Notes under the pieces: model-generated | What the model saw: the letters and a program-made list of their open reading frames with translations, nothing else | Database searches by the model: none | Told to the model about the DNA's origin: nothing | Made by a program: the position numbers and the translations under genes | NCBI GenBank assembly: GCA_905214825.1 | Contig: CAJMNV010000098.1 | Location: 1 to 7,364, forward strand | From: an uncultured bacterium | Lineage (GTDB): Bacteria; Bacillota; Clostridia; Lachnospirales; Anaerotignaceae | Reading direction: 5' to 3' | DNA: 7,364 nt | Shown here: positions 1-5,890 of the stretch, in pieces | How positions within the stretch are numbered: the first letter of the stretch is position 1 | Layout: each line of letters starts with the position of its first letter

Positions 1-291
1 CAGCTTGGCACACCAGAAAGATTGATTGCTTTTTGTGAGGGGATACAAGCGGCAGCACCTGTGGACAGTTATGTCAAACCAGAGCCGTATGCAATGCCCG
101 GATATACTTGTGATGTCATCATGGCGGCAGGGGCCTTTGTGCAGGGCTCCTCCATTGAATTGAGTGCAGATGGCCCATTGCGTGAACCATATTCTGTGTA
201 TTTTCAGGGCGGCTTGACATGGTATCATGCCAAAATTGGTATTTTGATGTCATTGCAAAGAATGTATGAACAAAAATTGATTGATTTGTGA
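1..291 (+). CDS. Methionine gamma-lyase family protein (YnbB/aluminium-resistance type), C-terminal part
   Basis: The first reading frame is open from base 1 to the TGA at 289-291, giving the last 96 residues of a gene that begins outside the window. Conserved family segments can be read: a PVDSYVKPEP stretch, then MPGYTCDVIMAAGAFVQGSS, then IELSADGP, and a PYSVYFQGGLTW stretch near the end. This pattern matches the C-terminus of the PLP-dependent (fold type I) family annotated as methionine gamma-lyase family or aluminium resistance protein (Bacillus YnbB), normally a little over 400 residues long. The PLP lysine lies upstream and cannot be checked. These enzymes are thought to be cytoplasmic C-S lyases, but the true substrate of this subfamily is poorly established. 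The gene ends directly before a hairpin terminator, so it belongs to a different transcript from the genes downstream. Confidence 0.85.
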   Translation, partial: QLGTPERLIAFCEGIQAAAPVDSYVKPEPYAMPGYTCDVIMAAGAFVQGSSIELSADGPLREPYSVYFQGGLTWYHAKIGILMSLQRMYEQKLIDL

Positions 292-295
292 TAAT

Positions 296-331
296 AAAAA
301 AACACAGATATATGATATATCTGTGTTTTTT
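296..331 (+). terminator. Rho-independent terminator after the methionine gamma-lyase family gene
   Basis: A perfect stem pairs ACACAGATAT (302-311) with ATATCTGTGT (317-326) around a 5-base loop. It is flanked by an A-run (296-302) and a T-run (326-331), which extend the pairing. It starts 4 bases after the TGA at 289-291. The A-run on one side and T-run on the other mean it could also stop transcription coming from the opposite strand. Confidence 0.85.
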
Positions 332-367
332 CTAAATGATGGATAATATAGCATGGAACAAAGCATT

Positions 368-395
368 TTGATTTCGAAAACTTTTGTGGTATAAT
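368..395 (+). promoter_or_regulatory. Sigma-A type promoter with extended -10 for the lysR-led operon
   Basis: A perfect -10 box TATAAT lies at 390-395 and is preceded by TGG at 387-389, which supplies the extended -10 TGn motif. A -35-like TTGATT lies at 368-373 with a 16-base spacer. Predicted transcription start is near 402, giving an untranslated leader of about 130 bases before the ATG at 535. This is the only strong plus-strand promoter I see upstream of the five-gene run. Confidence 0.7.
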
Positions 396-425
396 AATTG
401 CACAATACACCAAAAATGCGGCAAG

Positions 426-449
426 AGTGTTTTTTCATCGACCAACACT
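426..449. repeat. Inverted repeat AGTGTT-N12-AACACT in the lysR leader
   Basis: The 6-base half-sites at 426-431 and 444-449 are perfectly complementary and separated by 12 bases. They lie about 25-48 bases downstream of the predicted transcription start. This could be a dyad operator, for example for autoregulation by the LysR protein encoded next to it, or a weak RNA hairpin. It does not centre on a canonical T-N11-A LysR box, so the operator reading is tentative. A second small inverted repeat, GTTTC (461-465) with GAAAC (471-475), follows it. Confidence 0.25.
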
Positions 450-497
450 ATCAAAATTTGGTTTCATGGAGAAACAGACACAAAAGGGGAAAAAGTG

Positions 498-524
498 ATG
501 GTTTGGCGAAATCAAAATAAATAG
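498..524 (+). CDS. Possible 8-codon leader peptide upstream of lysR
   Basis: An ATG at 498 opens a short frame encoding MVWRNQNK that ends at a TAG at 522-524. An AGGGGA Shine-Dalgarno sequence at 485-490 lies 7 bases before the ATG, better spacing than many real genes show. A GTG at 495-497 is in frame immediately before the ATG. The stop codon overlaps the AGGGGG ribosome binding site (523-528) of lysR, so a ribosome finishing this peptide would sit on the lysR initiation region. That suggests translational coupling or a leader role. It may equally be chance in a purine-rich leader, because no repeated regulatory codon (such as a run of one amino acid) is visible. Confidence 0.3.
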   Translation: MVWRNQNK

Positions 525-534
525 GGGGTAGCAT

Positions 535-1428
535 ATGCTGGATTATCGGATTTATACATTTTTGACATTATGCGAAAAAATGAATTACACCAAAACAGCG
601 GAAGTATTGCATATCACACAACCTGCTGTGACACAGCATATTCGCTGGTTGGAAGACCAATATCATTGTCGATTGTTTTCTTATCAGGGAAAGGTGTTGC
701 GTTTGACAGAAAAAGGGGCAATGTTGCAAAATTTTGCACAACAGATGGTTTCCAATGAAATTGGTGTGCATGCGGCAATGGAACAACAAGAAAATGCAGA
801 AATCCATTTACGCATTGGTGCCACCAAAACAATCGGGGATTATATATTGCCTGTGTTATTGACTGATTTTTTGAAACAAAATCCAAAGTATCGTTTGCAT
901 TTGGTTGTGGATAATACAGAACGGTTGTTGCAAGAATTGGAACATGGGTCTTTGGATTTGGTCATGTTGGAAGGTTTTTTTGATAAAAGATGTTATGATT
1001 ATACATTGTATAAAAAAGAGCGTTTTTTGGGCATTTGCAACAAAGACAGTCATTGGAAAAATAAAAAAATCACACTTTGGGATATACGGCATGAACCATT
1101 GATATTGCGGGAAAAAGGCTCTGGTACCAGAGATATTTTTGAAGAAGTGTTAAAAGAGCAAAATATCACACTCCTTAGTTTTGATACCATACAAGAAATC
1201 AGCAATTTTCAGACAATCAAAAAAATGGTGGAAAATGATTTGGGCATTACATTTTTATATGAACCTGTGGTTCATAAAGAATTGGAAAATGGCAGTTTGT
1301 GTGCCTTGGAGTTGGAAGGTCTTGAGATTTATCGGGAATTGAATTATGTGTATATGCAAAATGGTTTGTTTCGAGAGGTGTATGAACCATTTTTACAATT
1401 TGCAAAAAATTGGGAACAGCCAATATAA
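535..1428 (+). CDS. LysR family transcriptional regulator
   Basis: This 297-residue protein has the usual LysR length. The winged helix-turn-helix occupies about residues 1-60, including the typical MNYTKTAEVLHITQPAVTQH core and a wing ending near LTEKG (57-61). The linker helix and a periplasmic-binding-protein-like effector domain follow (about 90-295). The LREKGSGTRDIFEE segment (191-204) resembles the R-E-x-G-S-G-T-R signature of the CysL/YeiE/selenium-associated branch of LysR proteins. The protein should bind DNA as a tetramer and respond to a small co-inducer that I cannot identify. The start at 535 is fixed by an in-frame TAG at 529-531 and a strong AGGGGG site at 523-528 (6-base spacing). 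It is the first gene of a probable five-gene operon, and the upstream sulfur-related lyase gene makes a link to sulfur metabolism possible but unproven. Unusually for a LysR, no divergent target gene is adjacent. Confidence 0.93.
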   Translation: MLDYRIYTFLTLCEKMNYTKTAEVLHITQPAVTQHIRWLEDQYHCRLFSYQGKVLRLTEKGAMLQNFAQQMVSNEIGVHAAMEQQENAEIHLRIGATKTIGDYILPVLLTDFLKQNPKYRLHLVVDNTERLLQELEHGSLDLVMLEGFFDKRCYDYTLYKKERFLGICNKDSHWKNKKITLWDIRHEPLILREKGSGTRDIFEEVLKEQNITLLSFDTIQEISNFQTIKKMVENDLGITFLYEPVVHKELENGSLCALELEGLEIYRELNYVYMQNGLFREVYEPFLQFAKNWEQPI

Positions 1429-1444
1429 AAAGGAGTGAACACAT

Positions 1445-1458
1445 ATGGCATATGCCAT
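1445..1458. repeat. 14-base perfect palindrome containing the start codon of the 124-residue gene
   Basis: ATGGCATATGCCAT is its own reverse complement. In RNA it can fold as a 5-base-pair stem with an AUAU loop. The stem contains the start codon at 1445, and the second in-frame AUG (1457-1459) straddles its 3' edge. This could dampen initiation or, on DNA, be a dimer binding site, but it may be coincidence. Confidence 0.4.
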
Positions 1459-1819
1459 GGAAAGCTATTTATTTGATGTATCTGAAACATATGAAAATGC
1501 AAATTGGGATTGTATCATAGATGCGTTGTTGACATTGGCAAGTTATGCAGATTGTGAGCCAAGTGCGGATTATGGTTTTGTGATTGTGAAAACAGATACA
1601 CCAAAAGAAAATTGTGTGATGATACAAACCGCAAAAGATTATGGAAAAAAAGAAATCACGCTGGAAGTGCGGTATGAATATCAAAATCAAAAAGATTTTC
1701 GGCAATATGCATGGAACACCACAGATTTTGATGCCGTGTTGCAGTATTTTTATGACTTTGTTAGAAGGAAATCGCTGGATGTGTCCCAATTTGAAGATAT
1801 CACACAACAGTTGCAATAA
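1445..1819 (+). CDS. Hypothetical protein, 124 residues, in the lysR-kptA-mutS2 operon
   Basis: I do not recognise this protein. It is soluble, acidic and rich in Asp, Glu, Tyr and Phe, with no signal peptide or membrane segment. The sequence suggests a small alpha/beta fold: an N-terminal helix region (about 10-35), alternating strand-like stretches (FVIVKT near 45-50, CVMIQTA near 57-63, ITLEVRYEY near 70-78), then a helix containing AVLQYFYDFVRRKS. The start at 1445 is supported by AGGAG at 1431-1435 with a 9-base gap. A second in-frame ATG at 1457 is too far from that site. The gene begins 16 bases after lysR and ends 15 bases before kptA, and its codon use matches its neighbours (TTG leucine, A-ending codons), so it looks native and co-transcribed. 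The start codon lies inside a 14-base perfect palindrome. Function is unknown, and context hints only at an RNA-related role. Confidence 0.8.
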   Translation: MAYAMESYLFDVSETYENANWDCIIDALLTLASYADCEPSADYGFVIVKTDTPKENCVMIQTAKDYGKKEITLEVRYEYQNQKDFRQYAWNTTDFDAVLQYFYDFVRRKSLDVSQFEDITQQLQ

Positions 1820-1834
1820 ATAGAAGGTGATTTT

Positions 1835-2389
1835 ATGAACAAAAAAGAAAAATCGGTTTCACAAAAACAAATCAGCAAATTTTTGAGTTTGGTTCTGCGG
1901 CATGAACCACAAGCCGCAGGCATTACATTGGACGAGCATGGCTGGGCAGATGTGGAAGATTTGCTTGCAGGGGTTTCCAAAAAAATGCCCATCGACCGCA
2001 AAATATTGGAGCAGATTGTGGCAGAGGACAACAAACAAAGATATGCTTTTGATGAAACCAAAACAAAAATCAGAGCCAATCAAGGGCATTCGATACAAGT
2101 GGATGTACAGTTGCAAGCATGTATACCACCCAATCCATTGTATCATGGTACAGCGGTTAGATTTGCACAATCCATTGCAAAGCAAGGGCTTTTGCCACAA
2201 AGCCGTTTGTATGTCCATTTGTCAAAAGATAGAGAAACTGCACAAGCCGTCGGTGCAAGGCATGGAAAACCTTGTATATACGAAATTGATACAAAACATA
2301 TGGTGGCAGATGGCTATGTGTTTTATTTGTCGGCAAACGGTGTTTGGCTGACAAAATGTGTGCCACCACAGTATTTTATAGATAAATGA
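1835..2389 (+). CDS. kptA: RNA 2'-phosphotransferase, KptA/Tpt1 family
   Basis: At 184 residues this matches the bacterial family length. It shows the family landmarks in order: SKFLSLVLRHEP (14-25) with the Arg22-His23 pair, LDEHGWADVEDLL (32-44), IRANQGHSI (79-87) with Arg80, LYHGTA (102-107), SRLYVHLS (123-130) with Arg124, VGARHGKP (139-146) and NGVWLTKCVPPQYF (168-181). The catalytic Arg-His-Arg-Arg set known for Tpt1 enzymes is most likely R22, H23, R80 and R124. The last assignment is by motif, not alignment. The enzyme transfers an internal or splice-junction RNA 2'-phosphate to NAD+, releasing nicotinamide and ADP-ribose 1''-2'' cyclic phosphate. Bacteria lack the tRNA splicing route that makes this substrate, so its natural role is unsettled. 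RNA repair and ADP-ribose capping of nucleic acid ends have been proposed. The start is supported by AAGG at 1824-1827. The gene sits 15 bases after the hypothetical gene and 9 bases before mutS2. Confidence 0.93.
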   Translation: MNKKEKSVSQKQISKFLSLVLRHEPQAAGITLDEHGWADVEDLLAGVSKKMPIDRKILEQIVAEDNKQRYAFDETKTKIRANQGHSIQVDVQLQACIPPNPLYHGTAVRFAQSIAKQGLLPQSRLYVHLSKDRETAQAVGARHGKPCIYEIDTKHMVADGYVFYLSANGVWLTKCVPPQYFIDK

Positions 2390-2398
2390 GGGAACAAC

Positions 2399-4768
2399 AT
2401 GAACGAAAAAGCATTACGCACATTAGAATATCATAAAATTATAGAAAAATTGGCAGCATTTGCAGTTTCGCCTATGGCAAAAGAATTGGCAACTGCATTG
2501 CGTCCTTCTGTGGCAATGTCCGAAATTATATTGCGGCAAAAAGAAACGTCAGAAGCAACTGCAATGATGTTCAGAAAAGGCAATCCGTCTTTTGGCGGTT
2601 TTCGGGATATTCGCCCACAGCTCAAACGGGCCGCAATGGGCGGCGTATTGTCCATATCCGAATTGATGCACGTTGGAGAATTTTTGTATGTGTGCCGCAA
2701 AGCAAAAAATTATGCAAAAAATGAAAACAAAGCGGAAGTGTATGAAAGATTGGACGAATATTTTGCATTGTTGACATTGTTGCCACAAGTGGAAAATGAA
2801 ATCACACGTTGCATTTTGTCAGAAACAGAAATTGCAGATGATGCAAGTGCTGGATTGAAAAATATTCGCCGTGAAATCAAAATATCAAATGAAAAAGTCA
2901 AAGACCATTTGAATGCGGTGATTGCGTCATCTGCATATCGCAATATGTTGCAGGATTTTGTGATTACCATCAGAAATGACAGATATTGTGTGCCTGTTAA
3001 AAGTGAATACCGCAATTCTTTTCCCGGTATGATACACGACCAATCCAATACAGGCTCTACACTGTTTATGGAACCATTGAGCGTGGTACAGCTCAACAAC
3101 AAAATGAAAGAATTGCAGGCAAAAGAAAAAGAAGAAATTGAAAAAATATTGCTTGCGTTGTCTATGCTTGTCATTGAAAATGAACCACAGCTTGCGGCAA
3201 ATTTGGAATTGCTGACACAGCTTGATTTTATATTTGCAAAAGCACAGCTTTCTTTGTCTATGAATGGTACACAGCCATTGTTTAACACAAAAGGGTATAT
3301 CCACATCATGAAAGGCAGACACCCGCTTTTGGACAAAAAAACCGTTGTGCCAACAGATATTTATTTGGGCAAAGATTTTCATACATTGTTGATTACAGGT
3401 CCGAATACAGGCGGTAAAACGGTTGCATTGAAAACATTGGGCTTGTTTTCGTTGATGGGGCAGGCAGGTTTGCATATCCCTGCAAATGAACATTCACAAC
3501 TGGCAGTGTTTGACAATGTGTTTGCAGATATTGGTGATGAACAAAGTATTGAACAAAGTTTAAGTACATTTTCCGCACATATGACAAATATTGTGCAAAT
3601 ATTGGAAAATGTCACAGACCATTCTTTGGTGTTGTTTGATGAATTGGGGGCAGGTACAGACCCCACAGAAGGGGCGGCGTTGGCAACTGCCATCATACAA
3701 CATTTGCATGAAAGAAATATCCGCACGGCTGTTACCACACATTACAGTGAATTGAAGGTGTATGCATTGTCTACAGAGGGTGTGGAAAATGCTTGTTGTG
3801 AATTTGATGTGCAGACATTGCGTCCGACATATCGTTTGTTGATTGGTATTCCGGGCAAAAGTAATGCATTTGCCATATCCAAACGTTTGGGATTGCCCGA
3901 TTATATCATAGAAGGTGCAAAAGAATTTATTTCACATGATGAAGCCAGATTTGAAGATATTATCACAGATTTGGAAATCAGCAAAAAAAGCGTTGCATTT
4001 GAACAAGAACGGGCAGAGCAGTACCGCAAAGAGGCAGAAAGCCTAAAACAAGAAGTCGAAAACCAAAAAGAAAAAACAAGACAACAAAAAGAAAAAATAC
4101 TGCAAAAAGCAAGAGAACAAGCAAAACAAATTTATGCACAGGCAAAAGAAGAAGCTGACAACATCATAAAAGAAATAAACCGTGAGGCAAAACAAAAAAA
4201 TCAACAAAAAGCATTGGATAGTCGTACCAAATTGAAAGAAAAACTGTCATCTGTGCAAGAAGATTTCTTGAAATCCAAAAAAGTGAAACCCACACACAAA
4301 CCACCTGAAACATTACAAGCAGGAGACAGAGTGTATGTGATTTCTTTTGACCAAAACGGTGTTGCATTATCTGCCCCAGACAAAAACAAAGAAGTGATGG
4401 TGCAAATGGGCATTATGAAAGCAAAAATTCCTTTGGCGGAATTGATGCTGGACGAAACACCACAACCAAAAGAACAAAAGCCAAAACATCAAAATATACG
4501 AGCAAAAGTCAGCAAAAGCCAATTTATTTCTGCAGAAATTGATTGTCGTGGACAGTTGGTGGATGAGGCTTTGATGAATATTGACAAATATATTGATGAC
4601 GCATATTTATCTGGATTGAAACAAATTGTCATTATACATGGCAAAGGCACAGGGGCATTGCGTGCAGGGGTACAGAATTATTTGCGTACCAATAGCCATG
4701 TGAAAAGTTATAGACCAGGGACATTTGGAGAAGGGGAAGCAGGCGTGACAGTTGTGGAATTGAAATAA
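2399..4768 (+). CDS. mutS2: Endonuclease MutS2 / ribosome-collision ATPase with C-terminal Smr domain
   Basis: This 789-residue protein is full length (Bacillus subtilis MutS2 is about 785). The N-terminal core and lever/clamp helices span about 1-290. The ABC-type ATPase follows, with Walker A GPNTGGKT (334-341), a signature-like STFSAHMTNI (389-398), Walker B LVLFDELGAGTDPTEG (410-425) and the TTHYSELK switch (446-453). A charged coiled coil rich in Lys, Glu and Gln covers about 515-630, then a KOW-like beta region (about 640-685). The Smr domain (about 711-789) has DCRG at 715-718 and HGKGTGALR at 747-755. Like other MutS2 proteins it lacks the MutS mismatch-recognition domain. Family members suppress homologous recombination in some bacteria, and in Bacillus MutS2 binds collided ribosomes and splits them for rescue. 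The usual LDLRG motif reads IDCRG here, keeping the Asp and Arg. Its GAGGGA site (2388-2393) overlaps the kptA stop codon, so translation of the two is probably coupled. Confidence 0.97.
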   Translation: MNEKALRTLEYHKIIEKLAAFAVSPMAKELATALRPSVAMSEIILRQKETSEATAMMFRKGNPSFGGFRDIRPQLKRAAMGGVLSISELMHVGEFLYVCRKAKNYAKNENKAEVYERLDEYFALLTLLPQVENEITRCILSETEIADDASAGLKNIRREIKISNEKVKDHLNAVIASSAYRNMLQDFVITIRNDRYCVPVKSEYRNSFPGMIHDQSNTGSTLFMEPLSVVQLNNKMKELQAKEKEEIEKILLALSMLVIENEPQLAANLELLTQLDFIFAKAQLSLSMNGTQPLFNTKGYIHIMKGRHPLLDKKTVVPTDIYLGKDFHTLLITGPNTGGKTVALKTLGLFSLMGQAGLHIPANEHSQLAVFDNVFADIGDEQSIEQSLSTFSAHMTNIVQILENVTDHSLVLFDELGAGTDPTEGAALATAIIQHLHERNIRTAVTTHYSELKVYALSTEGVENACCEFDVQTLRPTYRLLIGIPGKSNAFAISKRLGLPDYIIEGAKEFISHDEARFEDIITDLEISKKSVAFEQERAEQYRKEAESLKQEVENQKEKTRQQKEKILQKAREQAKQIYAQAKEEADNIIKEINREAKQKNQQKALDSRTKLKEKLSSVQEDFLKSKKVKPTHKPPETLQAGDRVYVISFDQNGVALSAPDKNKEVMVQMGIMKAKIPLAELMLDETPQPKEQKPKHQNIRAKVSKSQFISAEIDCRGQLVDEALMNIDKYIDDAYLSGLKQIVIIHGKGTGALRAGVQNYLRTNSHVKSYRPGTFGEGEAGVTVVELK

Positions 4769-4784
4769 AAAGGGGGATTTACCC

Positions 4785-5474
4785 ATGTATGAAAAACAAA
4801 AAATATTGGTGATAGATGATGACCAACATATCGCAGAATTGATTTCTCTTTATTTGATGAAAGATGGTTATGATACAAAAGAAGTGTATGATGGCAAAGA
4901 AGCATTGCATGAAATTCAAATATATCAACCAGATTTGATATTGCTGGATTTGATGTTGCCCGGTATGGACGGCTACCAAGTGTGTGCAGAAGTGCGAAAA
5001 ATCAGCAAAACACCCATCATTATGCTGACTGCAAAAGGAGAAACATTCGACAAGGTTTTGGGGTTGGAATTGGGGGCAGATGATTATGTTGTCAAACCAT
5101 TTGATCCAAAAGAATTGGTGGCAAGGGTGAAAGCGGTATTGCGTCGATATGAATGCGGTGTGCAAACCGATGATGAAAAAATATTGCATTTTCCCAATTT
5201 GGAAATCAATGTTTCCAATTATACCGTCACATATCATGGAAAAATATTGGATTTTCCGCCAAAAGAATTTGAGTTGCTGTATTATCTGGCAGAACACCCA
5301 AACCGTGTGTTTACTAGAGAACAGCTTTTAGACCACATCTGGGGGTATGAATATGTGGGTGACACCAGAACCGTAGATGTACATGTCAAGCGTATTCGTG
5401 AAAAAATGAACCAACAAGATGATTGGGGGATTTTAACGGTTTGGAGCGTTGGTTATAAATTTGGACAAAAATAA
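4785..5474 (+). CDS. Two-component response regulator, OmpR/PhoB family
   Basis: This 229-residue protein has a receiver domain (about 5-119) and a winged-helix DNA-binding domain (about 132-227). The acidic pocket is Asp11-Asp12, the phosphoacceptor is Asp55 in LILLDLMLPGMDG, the switch threonine is Thr82 and the conserved lysine is Lys104 in the VVKPF motif. The effector half ends with the typical GDTRTVDVHVKRIREK recognition helix (192-207) and a TVWSVGYKF hairpin. All residues needed for phosphorylation are present. It should act as a cytoplasmic transcription factor. AGGGGG at 4771-4776, 8 bases before the ATG, supports the start. The gene follows mutS2 by 16 bases and so probably shares its transcript. 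Its likely partner kinase begins at 5891, with a minus-strand gene in between, so the pair is not directly contiguous. The regulon cannot be deduced from this window. Confidence 0.96.
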   Translation: MYEKQKILVIDDDQHIAELISLYLMKDGYDTKEVYDGKEALHEIQIYQPDLILLDLMLPGMDGYQVCAEVRKISKTPIIMLTAKGETFDKVLGLELGADDYVVKPFDPKELVARVKAVLRRYECGVQTDDEKILHFPNLEINVSNYTVTYHGKILDFPPKEFELLYYLAEHPNRVFTREQLLDHIWGYEYVGDTRTVDVHVKRIREKMNQQDDWGILTVWSVGYKFGQK

Positions 5475-5502
5475 ATATACGGCGGGGATTTCCTCGCCGT
5501 AT
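5467..5502 (-). terminator. Hairpin terminator between convergent genes, strong only for the minus strand
   Basis: An 11-base-pair stem pairs 5477-5487 with 5492-5502 (one G-T pair) around an ATTT loop. Read on the minus strand, the hairpin is followed by ATTTATTTTTG (5476-5466), a good T-run, and it starts 7 bases after the TAA of the small membrane protein gene. Read on the plus strand, it begins 2 bases after the response regulator stop but is followed by CTGTCATT, which is a poor T-run. It therefore looks like a proper terminator for the minus-strand gene, whose T-run falls within the last codons of the response regulator gene, and a leaky one for the plus-strand operon. Confidence 0.75.
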
Positions 5503-5509
5503 CTGTCAT

Positions 5510-5785
5510 TTATGACGGATTTTGATTTGTGGTATCTGGGGTATCGGTTTGATTGGTTTTTGCTTGTTCTGCATTTTTTTGTTGTTGTGCCATTTGACGC
5601 ATACGCATTTTGCGGATATTGGTAATCCGCATCAGACAACAAAACACATACAAAAACAAAAGCAGATAATGAAAACTGTTCATATTTGACCATGGAATGA
5701 TAAAAAGCAATAAAATGGCGATACCAAATAATATCAAATCTGTCAAATTGCGTTTTTTCTTTGGGTGACTTTGTTGTTGTGCCAT
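5510..5785 (-). CDS. Small two-helix membrane protein of unknown function, inserted between response regulator and kinase genes
   Basis: I do not recognise this 91-residue protein. It has a short basic N-terminus (SHPKKKRN, 6-13), a first hydrophobic helix at about 15-31 (LTDLILFGIAILLLFII), a short turn (PWSNMNSF), and a second helix at about 38-52. A basic stretch (RITNIRKMRMRQ, 53-64) comes next, then a hydrophilic Gln/Asn/Thr-rich tail to residue 91. The charge pattern suggests both ends lie in the cytoplasm. MAQQQ occurs at residue 1 and again at residue 65, encoded by identical DNA. The start is chosen at 5785 because the protein-like composition begins there and a -10/-35 promoter and ribosome binding site lie upstream. 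The longer open frame would run into the promoter and the kinase gene. The AAGGAG site is 27 bases away with a hairpin between. An alternative is a non-standard AUC start at 5803, 9 bases from that site. Its position suggests a link to the two-component system, but this is inference only. Confidence 0.75.
   Translation of the reverse strand: MAQQQSHPKKKRNLTDLILFGIAILLLFIIPWSNMNSFHYLLLFLYVFCCLMRITNIRKMRMRQMAQQQKNAEQAKTNQTDTPDTTNQNPS
5579..5593. repeat. 15-base direct repeat, copy 1 of 2 (other copy at 5771-5785)
   Basis: TTGTTGTTGTGCCAT occurs identically at 5579-5593 and 5771-5785. On the minus strand both copies encode Met-Ala-Gln-Gln-Gln in the same frame of the small membrane protein gene: the start codon and residue 65. 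Either CAA-rich drift or a small internal duplication could explain it. Confidence 0.7.
5771..5785. repeat. 15-base direct repeat, copy 2 of 2 (start codon of the small membrane protein gene)
   Basis: This is identical to 5579-5593. The CAT at its right end is the complement of the proposed start codon of the 91-residue membrane protein. Confidence 0.7.
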
Positions 5786-5794
5786 AATACCATT

Positions 5795-5818
5795 ACAGGG
5801 GATTGCCCTGTTCTCCTT
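5795..5818 (-). promoter_or_regulatory. Unusual ribosome binding site with hairpin between SD and start codon
   Basis: On the minus strand the only good Shine-Dalgarno sequence before the small membrane protein gene is AAGGAG (5818-5813), 27 bases from the ATG at 5785. Between them lies a perfect inverted repeat, ACAGGG (5795-5800) with CCCTGT (5806-5811), and a 5-base loop. If this folds in the mRNA, the 17 bases it occupies are looped out and the effective gap drops to about 10 bases, a workable spacing. A comparable arrangement is known for phage T4 gene 38. A 16-codon frame starting at the ATG at 5793 overlaps the start in another frame. Confidence 0.5.
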
Positions 5819-5830
5819 TCTCTTTTTTTT

Positions 5831-5859
5831 ATTATAACATAACAATAAAAAAATGTAAT
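5831..5859 (-). promoter_or_regulatory. Promoter for the minus-strand small membrane protein gene
   Basis: On the minus strand a perfect -10 TATAAT (5836-5831) is preceded by a -35-like ATTACA (5859-5854, four of six matches) with a 17-base spacer. Transcription would start near 5824, giving a leader of about 39 bases that includes the AAGGAG site. The promoter lies in the 105-base gap that also carries the ribosome binding site of the divergent kinase gene. No convincing plus-strand promoter for the kinase is visible in the same gap. Confidence 0.65.
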
Positions 5860-5890
5860 ACAGTTTTGATAAAGTAGGTGAAAAAAGAGT

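Noticed and set aside
416..520. 34-codon frame in the lysR leader
   Set aside because: There is no Shine-Dalgarno sequence before its ATG, and its composition is unremarkable. The 8-codon frame at 498 is the better leader candidate.
1469..1816. 115-residue minus-strand frame opposite the 124-residue gene
   Set aside because: It is antisense, rich in Cys, Ile and Phe, has no ribosome binding site, and competes with a plus-strand frame that has a strong site and operon spacing.
2710..3493. Two long minus-strand frames (208 and 188 residues) opposite mutS2
   Set aside because: They lie wholly antisense to a well-supported mutS2 and have low-complexity, Cys/Phe/Ser-rich translations with no domain or ribosome binding site. 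They are by-products of the A/T-rich, TTG/CAA-biased coding strand.
5505..5516. GTCAT/ATGAC inverted repeat after the terminator
   Set aside because: The stem is 5 bases with a 2-base gap, too tight and short to be a terminator, and no T-run follows.
5811..5838. Plus-strand promoter for the kinase (TTCTCC with TATAAC)
   Set aside because: The -10 is acceptable but the -35 is poor and it overlaps the better minus-strand promoter, so it is not supported well enough to annotate.
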